A stretch of DNA of 64,000 nucleotides from Candidatus Manganitrophaceae bacterium. Lineage in GTDB: Bacteria > Nitrospirota > Nitrospiria > SBBL01 > Manganitrophaceae. This document shows, one piece after another, positions 1 through 8,418 of the stretch (positions within the stretch are counted from its first letter, which is position 1; each line of letters opens with the position of its first letter). The notes under the pieces are model-generated. The model saw nothing but the letters and a program-made list of their open reading frames with translations, searched no databases and was not told the DNA's origin. The DNA lies in the NCBI GenBank assembly GCA_016200325.1, contig JACQEZ010000019.1, positions 124,001-188,000 on the forward strand. Reading direction: 5' to 3'. A program made the position numbers and the translations under genes.

Positions 1-866
1 CGACCGGAGAGCGGGACCTCCTCCCTGCTTCACCGGTCATTCAGCACGATCTCTCCCGTGACGATTATGTCCGGCTGGTGATCCGGGCGAAGGAATATAT
101 TGCCGCGGGAGATATTTTTCAGGCGAATCTCTCCCATCGTTTTCGGGTCGCCTCCGCAGCACCTTCCGTCTTTTCTCTCTATAAGAGGCTTCGACAGATT
201 AACCCTTCCCCTTTCTCCGCCTATCTTGATTTGGGGCAAATCGAAATCGCCAGCGGCTCCCCGGAACGGTTGGTCCGGGTCACCCCGGTTGAAGGAGAGA
301 GAACCGTCGAGACCCGACCGATCGCCGGAACCCGCCCTCGGGGCCGCGATCCGGAGGAAGACCGTCAGCTGGTCGATGCGCTCCGTCGCAACGAAAAGGA
401 GCGGGCGGAGCATTTGATGCTGGTCGATTTAGAGCGGAATGATCTCGGGAAAATCTGCCGATACGGATCGGTCCAGGTCGACCGGTTGATGGGAATTGAG
501 AAGTATTCGCATGTGGTCCACCTTGTCTCCAACATCGTCGGCGTGCTCCGATCGGAAGTCACGACCGCCGAGGTGATCAAGGCGCTCTTCCCGGGAGGAA
601 CCATCACCGGGGTCCCCAAGATCCGCTGTATGGAAATCATCGCTGAACTCGAAAAGAGAGCGCGCGGCCTTTACACCGGCGCAATCGGATACATTGACTT
701 TGCCGGGGAGATCGATTTGAATATCGCCATTCGGACCTGGGTTCGACAGGGAGAGGAGCTGAGTTTTCAGGTGGGCGCCGGCATCGTCGCCGACTCCGAC
801 CCGGAAAGGGAGTACCGGGAGACCCTTCAAAAAGCGGCGGCCCTTCTGAAGGCGGTTGAATCGTGA
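1..866 (+). CDS. pabB: Chorismate-binding enzyme, PabB/TrpE type (5' end cut off)
   Basis: This is the C-terminal catalytic part of an aminodeoxychorismate/anthranilate synthase component I. The open frame runs in from the window edge, so the start is not visible. Family signatures are clear: KEYIAAGDIFQANLS, IASGSPERLV, LVDLERNDLG and PGGTITGVPKIRCMEII, which form the chorismate and Mg site. The class IV aminotransferase gene just downstream suggests 4-amino-4-deoxychorismate synthesis for folate rather than tryptophan. One point is open. The motif at 318-332 reads PIAGT, as in TrpE, whereas the well-studied E. coli PabB has PIKGT, with the Lys forming a covalent intermediate. Family membership is certain; the choice of PabB over TrpE rests mainly on context. 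Confidence 0.85.
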   Translation, partial: TGERDLLPASPVIQHDLSRDDYVRLVIRAKEYIAAGDIFQANLSHRFRVASAAPSVFSLYKRLRQINPSPFSAYLDLGQIEIASGSPERLVRVTPVEGERTVETRPIAGTRPRGRDPEEDRQLVDALRRNEKERAEHLMLVDLERNDLGKICRYGSVQVDRLMGIEKYSHVVHLVSNIVGVLRSEVTTAEVIKALFPGGTITGVPKIRCMEIIAELEKRARGLYTGAIGYIDFAGEIDLNIAIRTWVRQGEELSFQVGAGIVADSDPEREYRETLQKAAALLKAVES

Positions 867-921
867 GGTCGCGAAGCAACGTCCCCCTTTGCCTTGCTGC
901 TTCCGCCCCTCGGATCTAACC

Positions 922-1773
922 ATGTGGATCTACCTTCAAGACCGGTTCGTTCGAAAGGAGGAGGCAAAGGTCTCGGTTTTTGACCGCGGCTTTTTGTATG
1001 GAGACGGTCTCTTTGAAACCTTCCGTGCGTACCACGGGCGGATCTTTCTCCTCTCGCAACATCTGGAACGGCTTGCGCAGGGGGCCGATCGTCTCGCCCT
1101 CCCCCTTCCAACCCCCTCTGAAATTGAAACGATCCTTTATCAGACGCTGGAGAAAAATGGACTCGAAGAGGCGCTCCTCCGCTTAACCCTGACCCGGGGC
1201 GAGGGGGAGGGCGGATTCGACCCGGAGCGCTGCGAGCATCCGACCCTTTTGGTGACGGCGCGCCCGTTTACCGGGCATCCCCCGGAACGCTACCGCAACG
1301 GGGTTACGGCCGCCATCGTCCAGATCCGGAGGAATGCGCCGGCGACGCTCGACCCGGCCTTAAAATCGACCAGCTTTTTGAACAATGTAATCGCAAAGCT
1401 GGAAGCAAAAAAAGAGGGGGCGTTCGAGGGACTCCTGATGACACTGGACGGTTATCTTTCGGAAGGAAGCGTCAGCAACCTTTTTTGGGTGCGGCAAGGG
1501 ACGCTCCAGACCCCCTCCCCCGCGGTCGGACTCTTGAGAGGAATCACACGCGAGGTCGTCATCACGCTGGCGCATCAAAAAGAGATTGAAGTTGAAGAGG
1601 GTTTCTATCGACCTGAGGCGCTTCTCAACGCCGACGAAGCTTTTTTAACCAACAGCAGCTTTGAGCTGATGCCGCTGACCGAGGTGAACGGCCGTAAAAT
1701 CGGCTCCGGGGCGCCCGGCCCGCTGACGCAGGCGCTTCATCAGGCCTTTAGAGAGGTCGTGAGGGAGCGGTAA
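922..1773 (+). CDS. pabC: Aminodeoxychorismate lyase-like class IV aminotransferase
   Basis: A PLP-dependent fold-type IV enzyme of 283 residues, normal for PabC, DAAT or IlvE. The ATG at 922 begins MWIYLQDRFV, where the family normally starts; an upstream in-frame start at 856 would add 22 unlikely residues. Visible features are DRGFLYGDGLFET near the N-terminus, the probable PLP lysine in LKSTSFLNN, and EGSVSNLFW in the cofactor pocket. It lies 55 bases after the pabB-like gene, which favours 4-aminobenzoate synthesis (lyase release of pyruvate). A branched-chain or D-amino-acid aminotransferase cannot be excluded from sequence alone. Its 3' end overlaps the end of the convergent kinase gene by 34 bases. 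Confidence 0.8.
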   Translation: MWIYLQDRFVRKEEAKVSVFDRGFLYGDGLFETFRAYHGRIFLLSQHLERLAQGADRLALPLPTPSEIETILYQTLEKNGLEEALLRLTLTRGEGEGGFDPERCEHPTLLVTARPFTGHPPERYRNGVTAAIVQIRRNAPATLDPALKSTSFLNNVIAKLEAKKEGAFEGLLMTLDGYLSEGSVSNLFWVRQGTLQTPSPAVGLLRGITREVVITLAHQKEIEVEEGFYRPEALLNADEAFLTNSSFELMPLTEVNGRKIGSGAPGPLTQALHQAFREVVRER

Positions 1774-3932
1774 ACCGCCTCTTTCAGTGCGATCATGCCG
1801 AACGGCTTCGCGAGGAGGGTCTGGTTTCTCTCTTCCAGTAGACGGCGTGCTTCAGGATCGATCCCCTCCTCATACAGAAATAAAAGGCGCTCCGCCACCG
1901 CAGGATGCTCCTTTAGAATGAGGTCGTGGAAGAGCGGACCGGGCAGACCCGGAAGTCCGGCGTTGATTAAGACCAAGTCATACCGGCCCAGCCGAAGATG
2001 CTCCAACGCCGCCTGACCGCTTCCAACCGCATCGACATGGAAGCCCTCCGCCCGGAGCAGGTAGGAACACATCTCCAATACAGATTCGGTATCGTCGACA
2101 ATCAAGATCTTCTTTCCGACATAAGCGCCTGGCCGGTCCGAACGACCGCTCTTTTTCCCCTCTTCCGGCTCATTGAGGGGGAAGGTCACGATGAAGGTGA
2201 CCCCCTGGCCATAGAGGTTTTCGATCAAGATCTCCCCGCCATGCTCCTTCACGATCCCATAGGAGATCGACAACCCAAGGCCGGTCCCGACCCCCACCTC
2301 TTTGGTTGAGAAAAACGGCTCAAATATTTTCGGCAACACCTCCGGCAAAATCCCCGTACCGGTATCATGGAAGGAGACCGAGACATTTCCGTTGCTCAGC
2401 GTGCTGGAGAGGGTTAAACACAACGGACCGGCGCTTAACTTCTTCTTTTCCAGCAGCGCCTGATGGGCGTTGTGGATGATGTTGAAGAAGACCTGCTGCA
2501 TCTGATGCGGATCGACCCAGGCGGGAGGAATCGCGTCGGAGAGGCGTTCGACCACCTCGATTCCGTCGGTCTCCAGCTGATAGAGCTTCAGCTCCAACGC
2601 TCTTCGAAGGAGGTCGTTCACATTGTTGAAACTCTTCTCTGCCGGATGCCGCCTGGCAAAGGTCAGCAGGTTTCGGATGATTTCGGAGCAGCTCATCGCC
2701 TCGCTGAAAATTTTCTCAAGAAAGTCTCGATCGCGGGGATTCGTCGTCGTCTCCAACAACAGCTGGGTGAAGCCGATGACGCTCGTCAGCGGGTTGTTGA
2801 TCTCATGCGCAACGCCCGAGACCAGCTCCCCGATCGCCGAGAGCTTTTCCGTCTGAATCAACTGCCCCTGTAGTCGTCTCAGCTCCGTGACCTTCTGTTC
2901 CAGATCTTGGTAGAGTTTTGCATTGTCGATCGCGATCGCCACCTGGGAGGCCACCGTGGTCAGAAAATCGAGCCGCTCTTGGTGAATCTGTCCCGCTTCG
3001 ACCGATCTCGGCGAGAAGAGGCTGAGGACCCCGATCGCCTTCCCCTTTACCATCAGCGGAATCCCGATTAAAGAGGTGATGCCGCAGAGCGCCGCCTCAT
3101 CTCGATAGACCAGACGCGGGTCCTTTCCCATATCGGGAACGACAATCGGTTTTTCTCTCTGGAAAACTTCACCCAAGATCCCTTGACCCGGGCGCAAGAT
3201 CAACGCATTGAGGGGAACCTGCTCGGAGAGACCCCGTGCCGCGACCATCTCTAACAGTCGCTGGGTCGGATTGTAGAGCATGATCCAGATCGCTTCGGAG
3301 TCGGTGATTTCAGCAACATGGTTGAGAATAATTTTAACCACGGCATCGATCGACAAGGACGATGTCGCCGCCTGACTCAGGTGAAAAAGGGCCAGGGCCT
3401 CTTTCTCTCTTCTCAGGTAAACCCCCTGAAGCCGGATTCGCTCCAGCGCCAACCCCATTTGGTCTCCGACCGCCTGCAACCACTTCTGCTCCCGGGGGGT
3501 GAGTCGCCCGGACCGGACCGGCCCAAATGCAAAAACCCCAAGCACTTTTCGATTGTAACGAAGGGGAACCGCGCCGCAGAAGAGCCCCTTGTCGCTCAAT
3601 GGAGGCGACGCTTCGGACGACGCACCAAAGGAGCCGGGGTCACTCTGTGGATCTTGAAAAAAAGCGTTCCCGCTCTTTCCGACCGGCTCAATCACTTCGG
3701 ATCCGAGTTGGGGCGCGTTCTTTTGAAACGGGTGGATTGCCTCCGGGGGAAGCTGGAAGGAGGAAGCGAGTTCGAGGGTGCCTCTCTCCTCGCTAAAGAG
3801 GAAGAGCGCGCCGATGGAAAGGCTGGGAAGATGCTCTTGAATTTTCAAAAATGCTTTTGAAAATAAGGCATCGATCTCGATCCCCTGTGTCATCAGGGCG
3901 GAAATTTCGTTAAGTCCCTCTAAATCGTCCAT
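1740..3932 (-). CDS. Hybrid histidine kinase: GAF-GAF-HisKA-HATPase-degenerate receiver
   Basis: A soluble sensor kinase of 730 residues with no membrane segment. It has a divergent GAF domain (about 10-165) and a clear GAF domain (about 180-340, with GQGILGEVF and ITSLIGIPL). A short coiled linker leads to HisKA with the phosphoacceptor His in GVAHEINNPLTSV (about residue 375), then HATPase with DTGTGI, FFSTKEVGVGTGLGLSI and GGEI. The C-terminal receiver (about 605-725) keeps the acidic IVDD pair and the Lys in LLAKPF, but the usual phosphoacceptor Asp is Asn (YDLVLINAGLPG, codon 1962-1964). The kinase half looks active; the receiver probably cannot be phosphorylated in the usual way. The ligand is unknown. 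It lies downstream of the CBS-protein gene on the same strand. Confidence 0.9.
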   Translation of the reverse strand: MDDLEGLNEISALMTQGIEIDALFSKAFLKIQEHLPSLSIGALFLFSEERGTLELASSFQLPPEAIHPFQKNAPQLGSEVIEPVGKSGNAFFQDPQSDPGSFGASSEASPPLSDKGLFCGAVPLRYNRKVLGVFAFGPVRSGRLTPREQKWLQAVGDQMGLALERIRLQGVYLRREKEALALFHLSQAATSSLSIDAVVKIILNHVAEITDSEAIWIMLYNPTQRLLEMVAARGLSEQVPLNALILRPGQGILGEVFQREKPIVVPDMGKDPRLVYRDEAALCGITSLIGIPLMVKGKAIGVLSLFSPRSVEAGQIHQERLDFLTTVASQVAIAIDNAKLYQDLEQKVTELRRLQGQLIQTEKLSAIGELVSGVAHEINNPLTSVIGFTQLLLETTTNPRDRDFLEKIFSEAMSCSEIIRNLLTFARRHPAEKSFNNVNDLLRRALELKLYQLETDGIEVVERLSDAIPPAWVDPHQMQQVFFNIIHNAHQALLEKKKLSAGPLCLTLSSTLSNGNVSVSFHDTGTGILPEVLPKIFEPFFSTKEVGVGTGLGLSISYGIVKEHGGEILIENLYGQGVTFIVTFPLNEPEEGKKSGRSDRPGAYVGKKILIVDDTESVLEMCSYLLRAEGFHVDAVGSGQAALEHLRLGRYDLVLINAGLPGLPGPLFHDLILKEHPAVAERLLFLYEEGIDPEARRLLEERNQTLLAKPFGMIALKEAVYRSLTTSLKA

Positions 3933-4157
3933 TGAGAGTTCGGCCTTCCTGCTGCTGAAGTGTCATCCAAAGAAGATCAACCGCCGGAAAAGAAGGACCC
4001 GGTGGGACAGAGAGGGGCGAAGGCAGCCTGGGGTTGCCCTAAAGCAAGCAAAAAAAGGCAAACCCCTGAAGAAGAAGGCTGAAGGAAATATTCGGAGATC
4101 CCGGCGTCAGGCTTTATATAAGAAAATCTATCTTATTTGTCAATCTTATTTGTAAGG

Positions 4158-5486
4158 TTATTTGTCAGCCGATACTTTTTGAGGAATTTTGTTCATGGCG
4201 GGTTTTTTCTCGACCTTCAACTTTGCGATCCGACGGCCATCCATGTCTACAATGGTAAATTTATAGTCACCGTACTGAATAATCTCTCCCCCTTTCGGCA
4301 TGTTTTGAAGCTGGGAGAGGGCAAACCCTCCCAGAGTTTCATACTCGGCCGAATCGGGAATCGGAAGGCCATAATCGCTTCGAAGATCCCGGACGGAGAG
4401 GGAGGCATCGATCACCCAAGAGCCATCCTTAAGACGCTCCACCGGACGGTCTTCAATATCATATTCGTCCTGAATCTCCCCGACGATCTCCTCGACCAGG
4501 TCTTCCATTGTCACCAGCCCTTCCACACTTCCATATTCGTTGATGACGACCGCCATTTGGATCCGCCGCCGCTGCAGCTCTTTCATCAAGCGGCTGACCT
4601 GCATCGTCTCCGGCACGAAATAAGCAGGATGCAGAAGCTCTTTTAACTGGACCGCTTTGTTCCCCTTGTCTTGGATCATCGCCGACATCAGATCTTTAAA
4701 GTAAAGAATACCGGTGATGTCATTGATATTCGTCCTGTAAACAGGATAACGCGAGAATTTATTTTCCGTTACGTACTTTAAAATTTCGTCGAACGGGGTG
4801 TCGATCTGGATGGCGTGGATTTTCGGCCGGGGGACCATGACCTCTTTTACTGATATGTCATTAAATTCAAAGACACTGTGAATGAGCTCCTGCTCGGTTT
4901 GATCAAAAACACCCTTCTCCCGTCCCTCCTTGAGAAGATATTTGATCTCTTCTTCCGAGATGAAGCTGCCGGGAATGATCTTGCCGCCGATCGGCCTTAA
5001 GAAAAACCGAACCGACATGGTCAAAGTTTTAACAAATGGACCGAGCGCCTTCTCCATCAGCCCGAGCGGTTTCACAAGTCCCAAGGCGATCTGTTCGGGG
5101 TATTTTAGTCCGAGCGATTTCGGAACCAACTCGCCCACCACCAGGGTCACGTAAGAAATAATAAGAACCATTGTGAAAACAGAAGCGGCCTCGCTGATTC
5201 GGTCCAGCAAGGGGATACCCTCGAAAATCGGGCGGATGTACTCAACGGCAACAATACCGCCGACGGCTGCGGCAGCGGAGCCGACCAATGTGACCCCGAT
5301 CTGGACCGTCGCCAGAAACCGTTCCGGCTCACTTTGAAGTTGATAGAGGAGACTGGCCCGTTGATTTCCCTTGTCTGAAAGGCTTTTGATGTTGCTCTTT
5401 CGGGCGGTGATGACTGAAATTTCTGCTGCGGAGAAAAAGGCATTGAGCAAAATTAAGCCGGCAATCAATATGATTTCAAAGACCAT
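4158..5486 (-). CDS. CNNM/CorC-HlyC family membrane protein with CBS pair
   Basis: A 442-residue protein of the DUF21-CBS-CBS-CorC_HlyC architecture, often called hemolysin C-like and linked to divalent cation (Mg or Co) efflux. The N-terminal DUF21 region (about 1-190) has hydrophobic segments starting at MVFEIILIAGLILLNAFFSA, followed by GVTLVGSAAAAVGGI and VGELVPKSLGL. A CBS pair covers about 205-335, including VMVPRPKIHAI, RYPVYR and VNEYGSVEGLVTMEDLVEEIVGEI. The C-terminal CorC domain contains WVIDASLSVRDL and YETLGGF. Length and order are normal for the family. It is transcribed away from the Rrf2 gene. The hemolysin name is historical and implies no toxin. Confidence 0.88.
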   Translation of the reverse strand: MVFEIILIAGLILLNAFFSAAEISVITARKSNIKSLSDKGNQRASLLYQLQSEPERFLATVQIGVTLVGSAAAAVGGIVAVEYIRPIFEGIPLLDRISEAASVFTMVLIISYVTLVVGELVPKSLGLKYPEQIALGLVKPLGLMEKALGPFVKTLTMSVRFFLRPIGGKIIPGSFISEEEIKYLLKEGREKGVFDQTEQELIHSVFEFNDISVKEVMVPRPKIHAIQIDTPFDEILKYVTENKFSRYPVYRTNINDITGILYFKDLMSAMIQDKGNKAVQLKELLHPAYFVPETMQVSRLMKELQRRRIQMAVVINEYGSVEGLVTMEDLVEEIVGEIQDEYDIEDRPVERLKDGSWVIDASLSVRDLRSDYGLPIPDSAEYETLGGFALSQLQNMPKGGEIIQYGDYKFTIVDMDGRRIAKLKVEKKPAMNKIPQKVSADK

Positions 5487-5552
5487 TAAAGAGGAACCTC
5501 CATGGGGTTAAGATAGCATAAAAGCCCTGTACGAACAAGGATAAGAATTTAC

Positions 5553-5581
5553 TTGACAGGGTGAATCTCATCCTCTATATT
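5553..5581 (+). promoter_or_regulatory. Sigma-70-type promoter of the Rrf2 gene with a dyad in the leader
   Basis: TTGACA at 5553-5558 and TATATT at 5576-5581 are separated by exactly 17 bases. Transcription would begin near 5588, about 30 bases before the ATG at 5618. Between them lies CTAT-CGGA-ATAG (5598-5609), a small dyad placed where an Rrf2 protein could repress its own gene. The promoter is read directly from sequence; the operator role is inferred. Confidence 0.65.
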
Positions 5582-5617
5582 TCAAAATACTTAATCCCTA
5601 TCGGAATAGTCGGATTT

Positions 5618-6079
5618 ATGATCCACCTCTCTGCAAAAAGTGAATACGCTGTTTTAGCCCTTTTGGCCCTCTCCCTCCATGCAGGACCCGGTCCGCTTCA
5701 GGTTAAAATGATTGCCCAGCGTGAGAAGATTCCGGCGCGATTTCTGGAACAAGTGATGAATCTCCTTAAAAAACATGGGTTTGTTGAGAGTGTCCGAGGA
5801 CCTTATGGCGGCTATCGTTTGACCAAGCCGCCTGAACAGATCCGCCTAGGAGAGATCTTACAAGCAATCGAAGGTCCTTTTGTCGCCATCGATTCCATTT
5901 CCCGCCGGCAGAGCGATTCGCTGGAGCCACCAGAAGAGGGGGAAAACACCCTCCTCAAAGAGGTCTGGGATGAGGTCGGAACCTCGCTGAGAGAACATCT
6001 CGACTCGATTAACTTCAAAGACCTCTCCGAACGGAAAAAAGAGATGGAGAGAAAACAGGTATTGATGTTTCATATCTAA
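5618..6079 (+). CDS. Rrf2-family transcriptional regulator without cysteines
   Basis: A 153-residue winged-helix regulator. The start at 5618 (MIHLSAKSEYAVLALLAL) matches the family; an upstream GTG at 5561 would lie inside the promoter. The recognition helix region is IPARFLEQVMNLLKKHGFVESVRGPYGGYRL. IscR and NsrR carry three Cys for an Fe-S cluster, but this protein has none, so it is more like CymR, which senses cysteine status through a partner protein. It lies directly upstream of aprA on the same strand, with a 75-base gap holding the palindrome TATTGATCAATA (6117-6128). A role as repressor of the sulfate-activation genes is likely but inferred. Confidence 0.85.
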   Translation: MIHLSAKSEYAVLALLALSLHAGPGPLQVKMIAQREKIPARFLEQVMNLLKKHGFVESVRGPYGGYRLTKPPEQIRLGEILQAIEGPFVAIDSISRRQSDSLEPPEEGENTLLKEVWDEVGTSLREHLDSINFKDLSERKKEMERKQVLMFHI

Positions 6080-6116
6080 CGAATTCATTTTCGATTAAAT
6101 TCAATGAAACACCGGG

Positions 6117-6128
6117 TATTGATCAATA
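6117..6128. promoter_or_regulatory. 12-bp perfect palindrome upstream of aprA
   Basis: TATTGATCAATA lies 27 bases before the aprA start codon, in the short gap after the Rrf2 gene. It could be an operator. It lacks the 4-base spacer expected of an FNR/CRP-type site, and no matching copy was noticed upstream of mrp. Confidence 0.3.
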
Positions 6129-6154
6129 AATCTCGAACCACCTGAAAGGAGCTT

Positions 6155-7870
6155 ATGGAACGAAAGGTCATCGACACAGACATCCTCATCATCGGCGGCG
6201 GAACGGCCGGCTGCATGGCGGCGGTGGAGGCGAAGGAGCGCTATCCGCAACTCTCCGTCACGATTTTAGAAAAGGCCCACATCGATCGAAGCGGCTGCCT
6301 TGCCGGCGGTATGAATGCCATCAACGCCTACCTGAACAAGGGGGAGACGCCGGAGAGCTTCACCCGTTATGTTCGGGCCGACTCCTGCGGGCTGATTCGG
6401 GAAGATCTGGTCCAGTCGATGTCCGAGCTCTTTGAATATTGTGTGAAGAAGGTCGAGAAGTGGGGACTGCCGATCCTCTGTGACGACCAGGGAAACTACC
6501 TGCCGCGAGGTCGATGGAACATCAAGATCAACGGCGAGTCGCTGAAGCCGATCCTGGCGAAAGCAGCCCGCTCGGCGGGAGCGCAGGTCTTCAATTGGGT
6601 CGTCGTCACCAACCTCCTGACCGACGGAGAACGGGTGGCCGGCGCGGTCGGCTTCTCGCTCCGAAATGGCATCTTCTATGTCGTCAAAGCCAAAGCGACG
6701 ATCATCGCCACCGGCGGCGCGGCGGGACTTTACCGGCCGAATAATCCCGGCGACGCCTCCCACAAGACATGGTATTGTCCCTACAACACCGGCGCCGGGT
6801 ATGCGATGGGAATCCGCGCCGGGGCCGAGATGACCTCCTTTGAAATGCGCTATGTCGCCCTTCGGACGAAAGATACCATCGCGCCGACCGGGACCATCGC
6901 CCTCGGCGTCAAAGCGCCGCAGGTCAACGCCAAAGGGGAACAGTTCATGAAAACCCGCTACGCCCACCTCGGCGGCGACGGCGCGCCGACCCCCTATCGG
7001 ACCTATGGCCCGCTGATGGAGATTAAGGAGGGACGCGGGCCGGTCTATCTCGACACCCGCGGCCTCACCGCGGAGCAGGTGCGCGAGCTGAAGTCAGCGT
7101 ATCTCGATATGTATCCTTCGATGGTCCTTTACTGGGCCGCCAACAACATCGATCCATCAAAGGAGCCGATCGAGGTTCAAACGACCGAGCCGTACATCGT
7201 CGGCGGTCATTGCCAGGCCGGTTATTGGGTCGACGGCGATCGCCGGACCACTGTCAAAGGGCTTTATGCCGCGGGAGATGTCGCAGGCGGCGCTCCGTAT
7301 AAGTTCGTCTCCGGCTGCTGGGCGGAGGGGGTTCTTGCCGCCCGGGCCGCCGGGACCGATATCGCTGGCCTGCCGCCGATCGCTCTTTCGGAAGAACAGA
7401 TCGCCGCCGAAGAAGCGCGCGCTTTCGAACCGATTAAAAGACAAGGGAAAGTCCGCTATCCGATCGCGCCCACAGACATGGAGGCGCGCCTTCAAAAACT
7501 GCTGGAGCAATACGCCGGCGGCGCCTCCACCTATTATGAGATGAACGAAGAGATGCTCCAGATCGCGCGGCAGCGGCTCTCCAAATTCCCGGAGGACTTC
7601 GACAAGCTCGTCGCAAATGACCTTCATCAGTTGATGAAAGTCCATGAGATCATCGATCGGGTCGATGTCGCCCAAACGCTGGTCGAGCACCTTCTCCACC
7701 GGAGAGAGACCCGCTGGCCTTCCTACCAGACAAGAACCGACTATCCGGAGCGGGATGATGTCAATTGGCTCAAATTCGTGAACACCCGACGGGACCCCAA
7801 AACGGGGAAGATCGAGGTGCTGACCCGCCCCTACGAGCAGTTGATCCCTGGAGATCGGTATAAGCCGTAG
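6155..7870 (+). CDS. aprA: Adenylylsulfate reductase alpha subunit (FAD), short form
   Basis: The flavoprotein subunit of APS reductase, which interconverts adenosine 5'-phosphosulfate and sulfite plus AMP. The N-terminal dinucleotide fold contains IIGGGTAGCMAA. Family features follow: GCLAGGMNAINAYLN, ATGGAAGLYRP, the active-site stretch FEMRYVALRTKD, GGHCQAGYWVDG and GLYAAGDVAGGAPYKFVSGC. At 571 residues it is clearly shorter than the roughly 650-residue enzymes of classical sulfate reducers. A strong GAAAGGAG precedes the ATG. aprB follows after 56 bases and sat after that. No qmoABC genes are near, so the electron partner is unknown. Identification is firm; the in vivo direction (assimilatory or oxidative) is open. 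Confidence 0.95.
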   Translation: MERKVIDTDILIIGGGTAGCMAAVEAKERYPQLSVTILEKAHIDRSGCLAGGMNAINAYLNKGETPESFTRYVRADSCGLIREDLVQSMSELFEYCVKKVEKWGLPILCDDQGNYLPRGRWNIKINGESLKPILAKAARSAGAQVFNWVVVTNLLTDGERVAGAVGFSLRNGIFYVVKAKATIIATGGAAGLYRPNNPGDASHKTWYCPYNTGAGYAMGIRAGAEMTSFEMRYVALRTKDTIAPTGTIALGVKAPQVNAKGEQFMKTRYAHLGGDGAPTPYRTYGPLMEIKEGRGPVYLDTRGLTAEQVRELKSAYLDMYPSMVLYWAANNIDPSKEPIEVQTTEPYIVGGHCQAGYWVDGDRRTTVKGLYAAGDVAGGAPYKFVSGCWAEGVLAARAAGTDIAGLPPIALSEEQIAAEEARAFEPIKRQGKVRYPIAPTDMEARLQKLLEQYAGGASTYYEMNEEMLQIARQRLSKFPEDFDKLVANDLHQLMKVHEIIDRVDVAQTLVEHLLHRRETRWPSYQTRTDYPERDDVNWLKFVNTRRDPKTGKIEVLTRPYEQLIPGDRYKP

Positions 7871-7926
7871 CGACCACGCCGATCGGCAGAATCGTTAGAT
7901 CATTTATTGATGTTAAGGAGGTTGAA

Positions 7927-8313
7927 ATGCCGGTTTGGGTAGATCCAGAGAAGTGCAACGGCTGTTATGGCGCCAGCCAGCCCCCCTGTCTTCGAATGTG
8001 TCCGGGCGACCTGATTGTAAAAGACCATACCGCCAACAAGGCCTATTTAAAGTATCCGGAAGATTGCTGGGACTGTCTCCCCTGCGTCAAGGTCTGTCCG
8101 GAAGAGGCGATTGAGTTCCACCTTTCTTATCAATTTGGCGGAAAGGGGGCCAAGCTGATCCCCCATATCCATAAAACGCACGATCAGATCTCCTGGGAGC
8201 TGATCGATACGCAAGGGAACAGCGAAACCTTTACGATCCGGACAAAACTGATGCCGGTGGCGCTCGATGAGAAGGTCGAGGGAGGAACGCAGACGCTCGA
8301 TTTTTCAATCTAA
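7927..8313 (+). CDS. aprB: Adenylylsulfate reductase beta subunit (two 4Fe-4S)
   Basis: The ferredoxin-like subunit that passes electrons to AprA. Two cysteine clusters are visible: CNGCYGASQPPCLRMCPGD (the AprB-type first cluster with an insertion) and CWDCLPCVKVCPEEA. Near residue 60-75 the typical AprB segment AIEFHLSYQFGGKGAKLIP follows. The 128-residue length, without the longer C-terminal tail, matches the short AprA next to it. TTAAGGAGG precedes the ATG. It is surely co-transcribed with aprA. Confidence 0.95.
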   Translation: MPVWVDPEKCNGCYGASQPPCLRMCPGDLIVKDHTANKAYLKYPEDCWDCLPCVKVCPEEAIEFHLSYQFGGKGAKLIPHIHKTHDQISWELIDTQGNSETFTIRTKLMPVALDEKVEGGTQTLDFSI

Positions 8314-8418
8314 CGGAAGCATTCAACATTCAGCCATCATTGGAATATTCTGAACTTAAACTGAAAACAGACGGCTGAGCGCTGACCGCTTTTTCATCCA
8401 TCATTAAGGAGTCAAAGA

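Noticed and set aside
4100-4165. Direct repeat of ATCTTATTTGT-like text near the CBS gene end
   Set aside because: Only two or three short AT-rich copies of irregular spacing; not a CRISPR or an attachment site.
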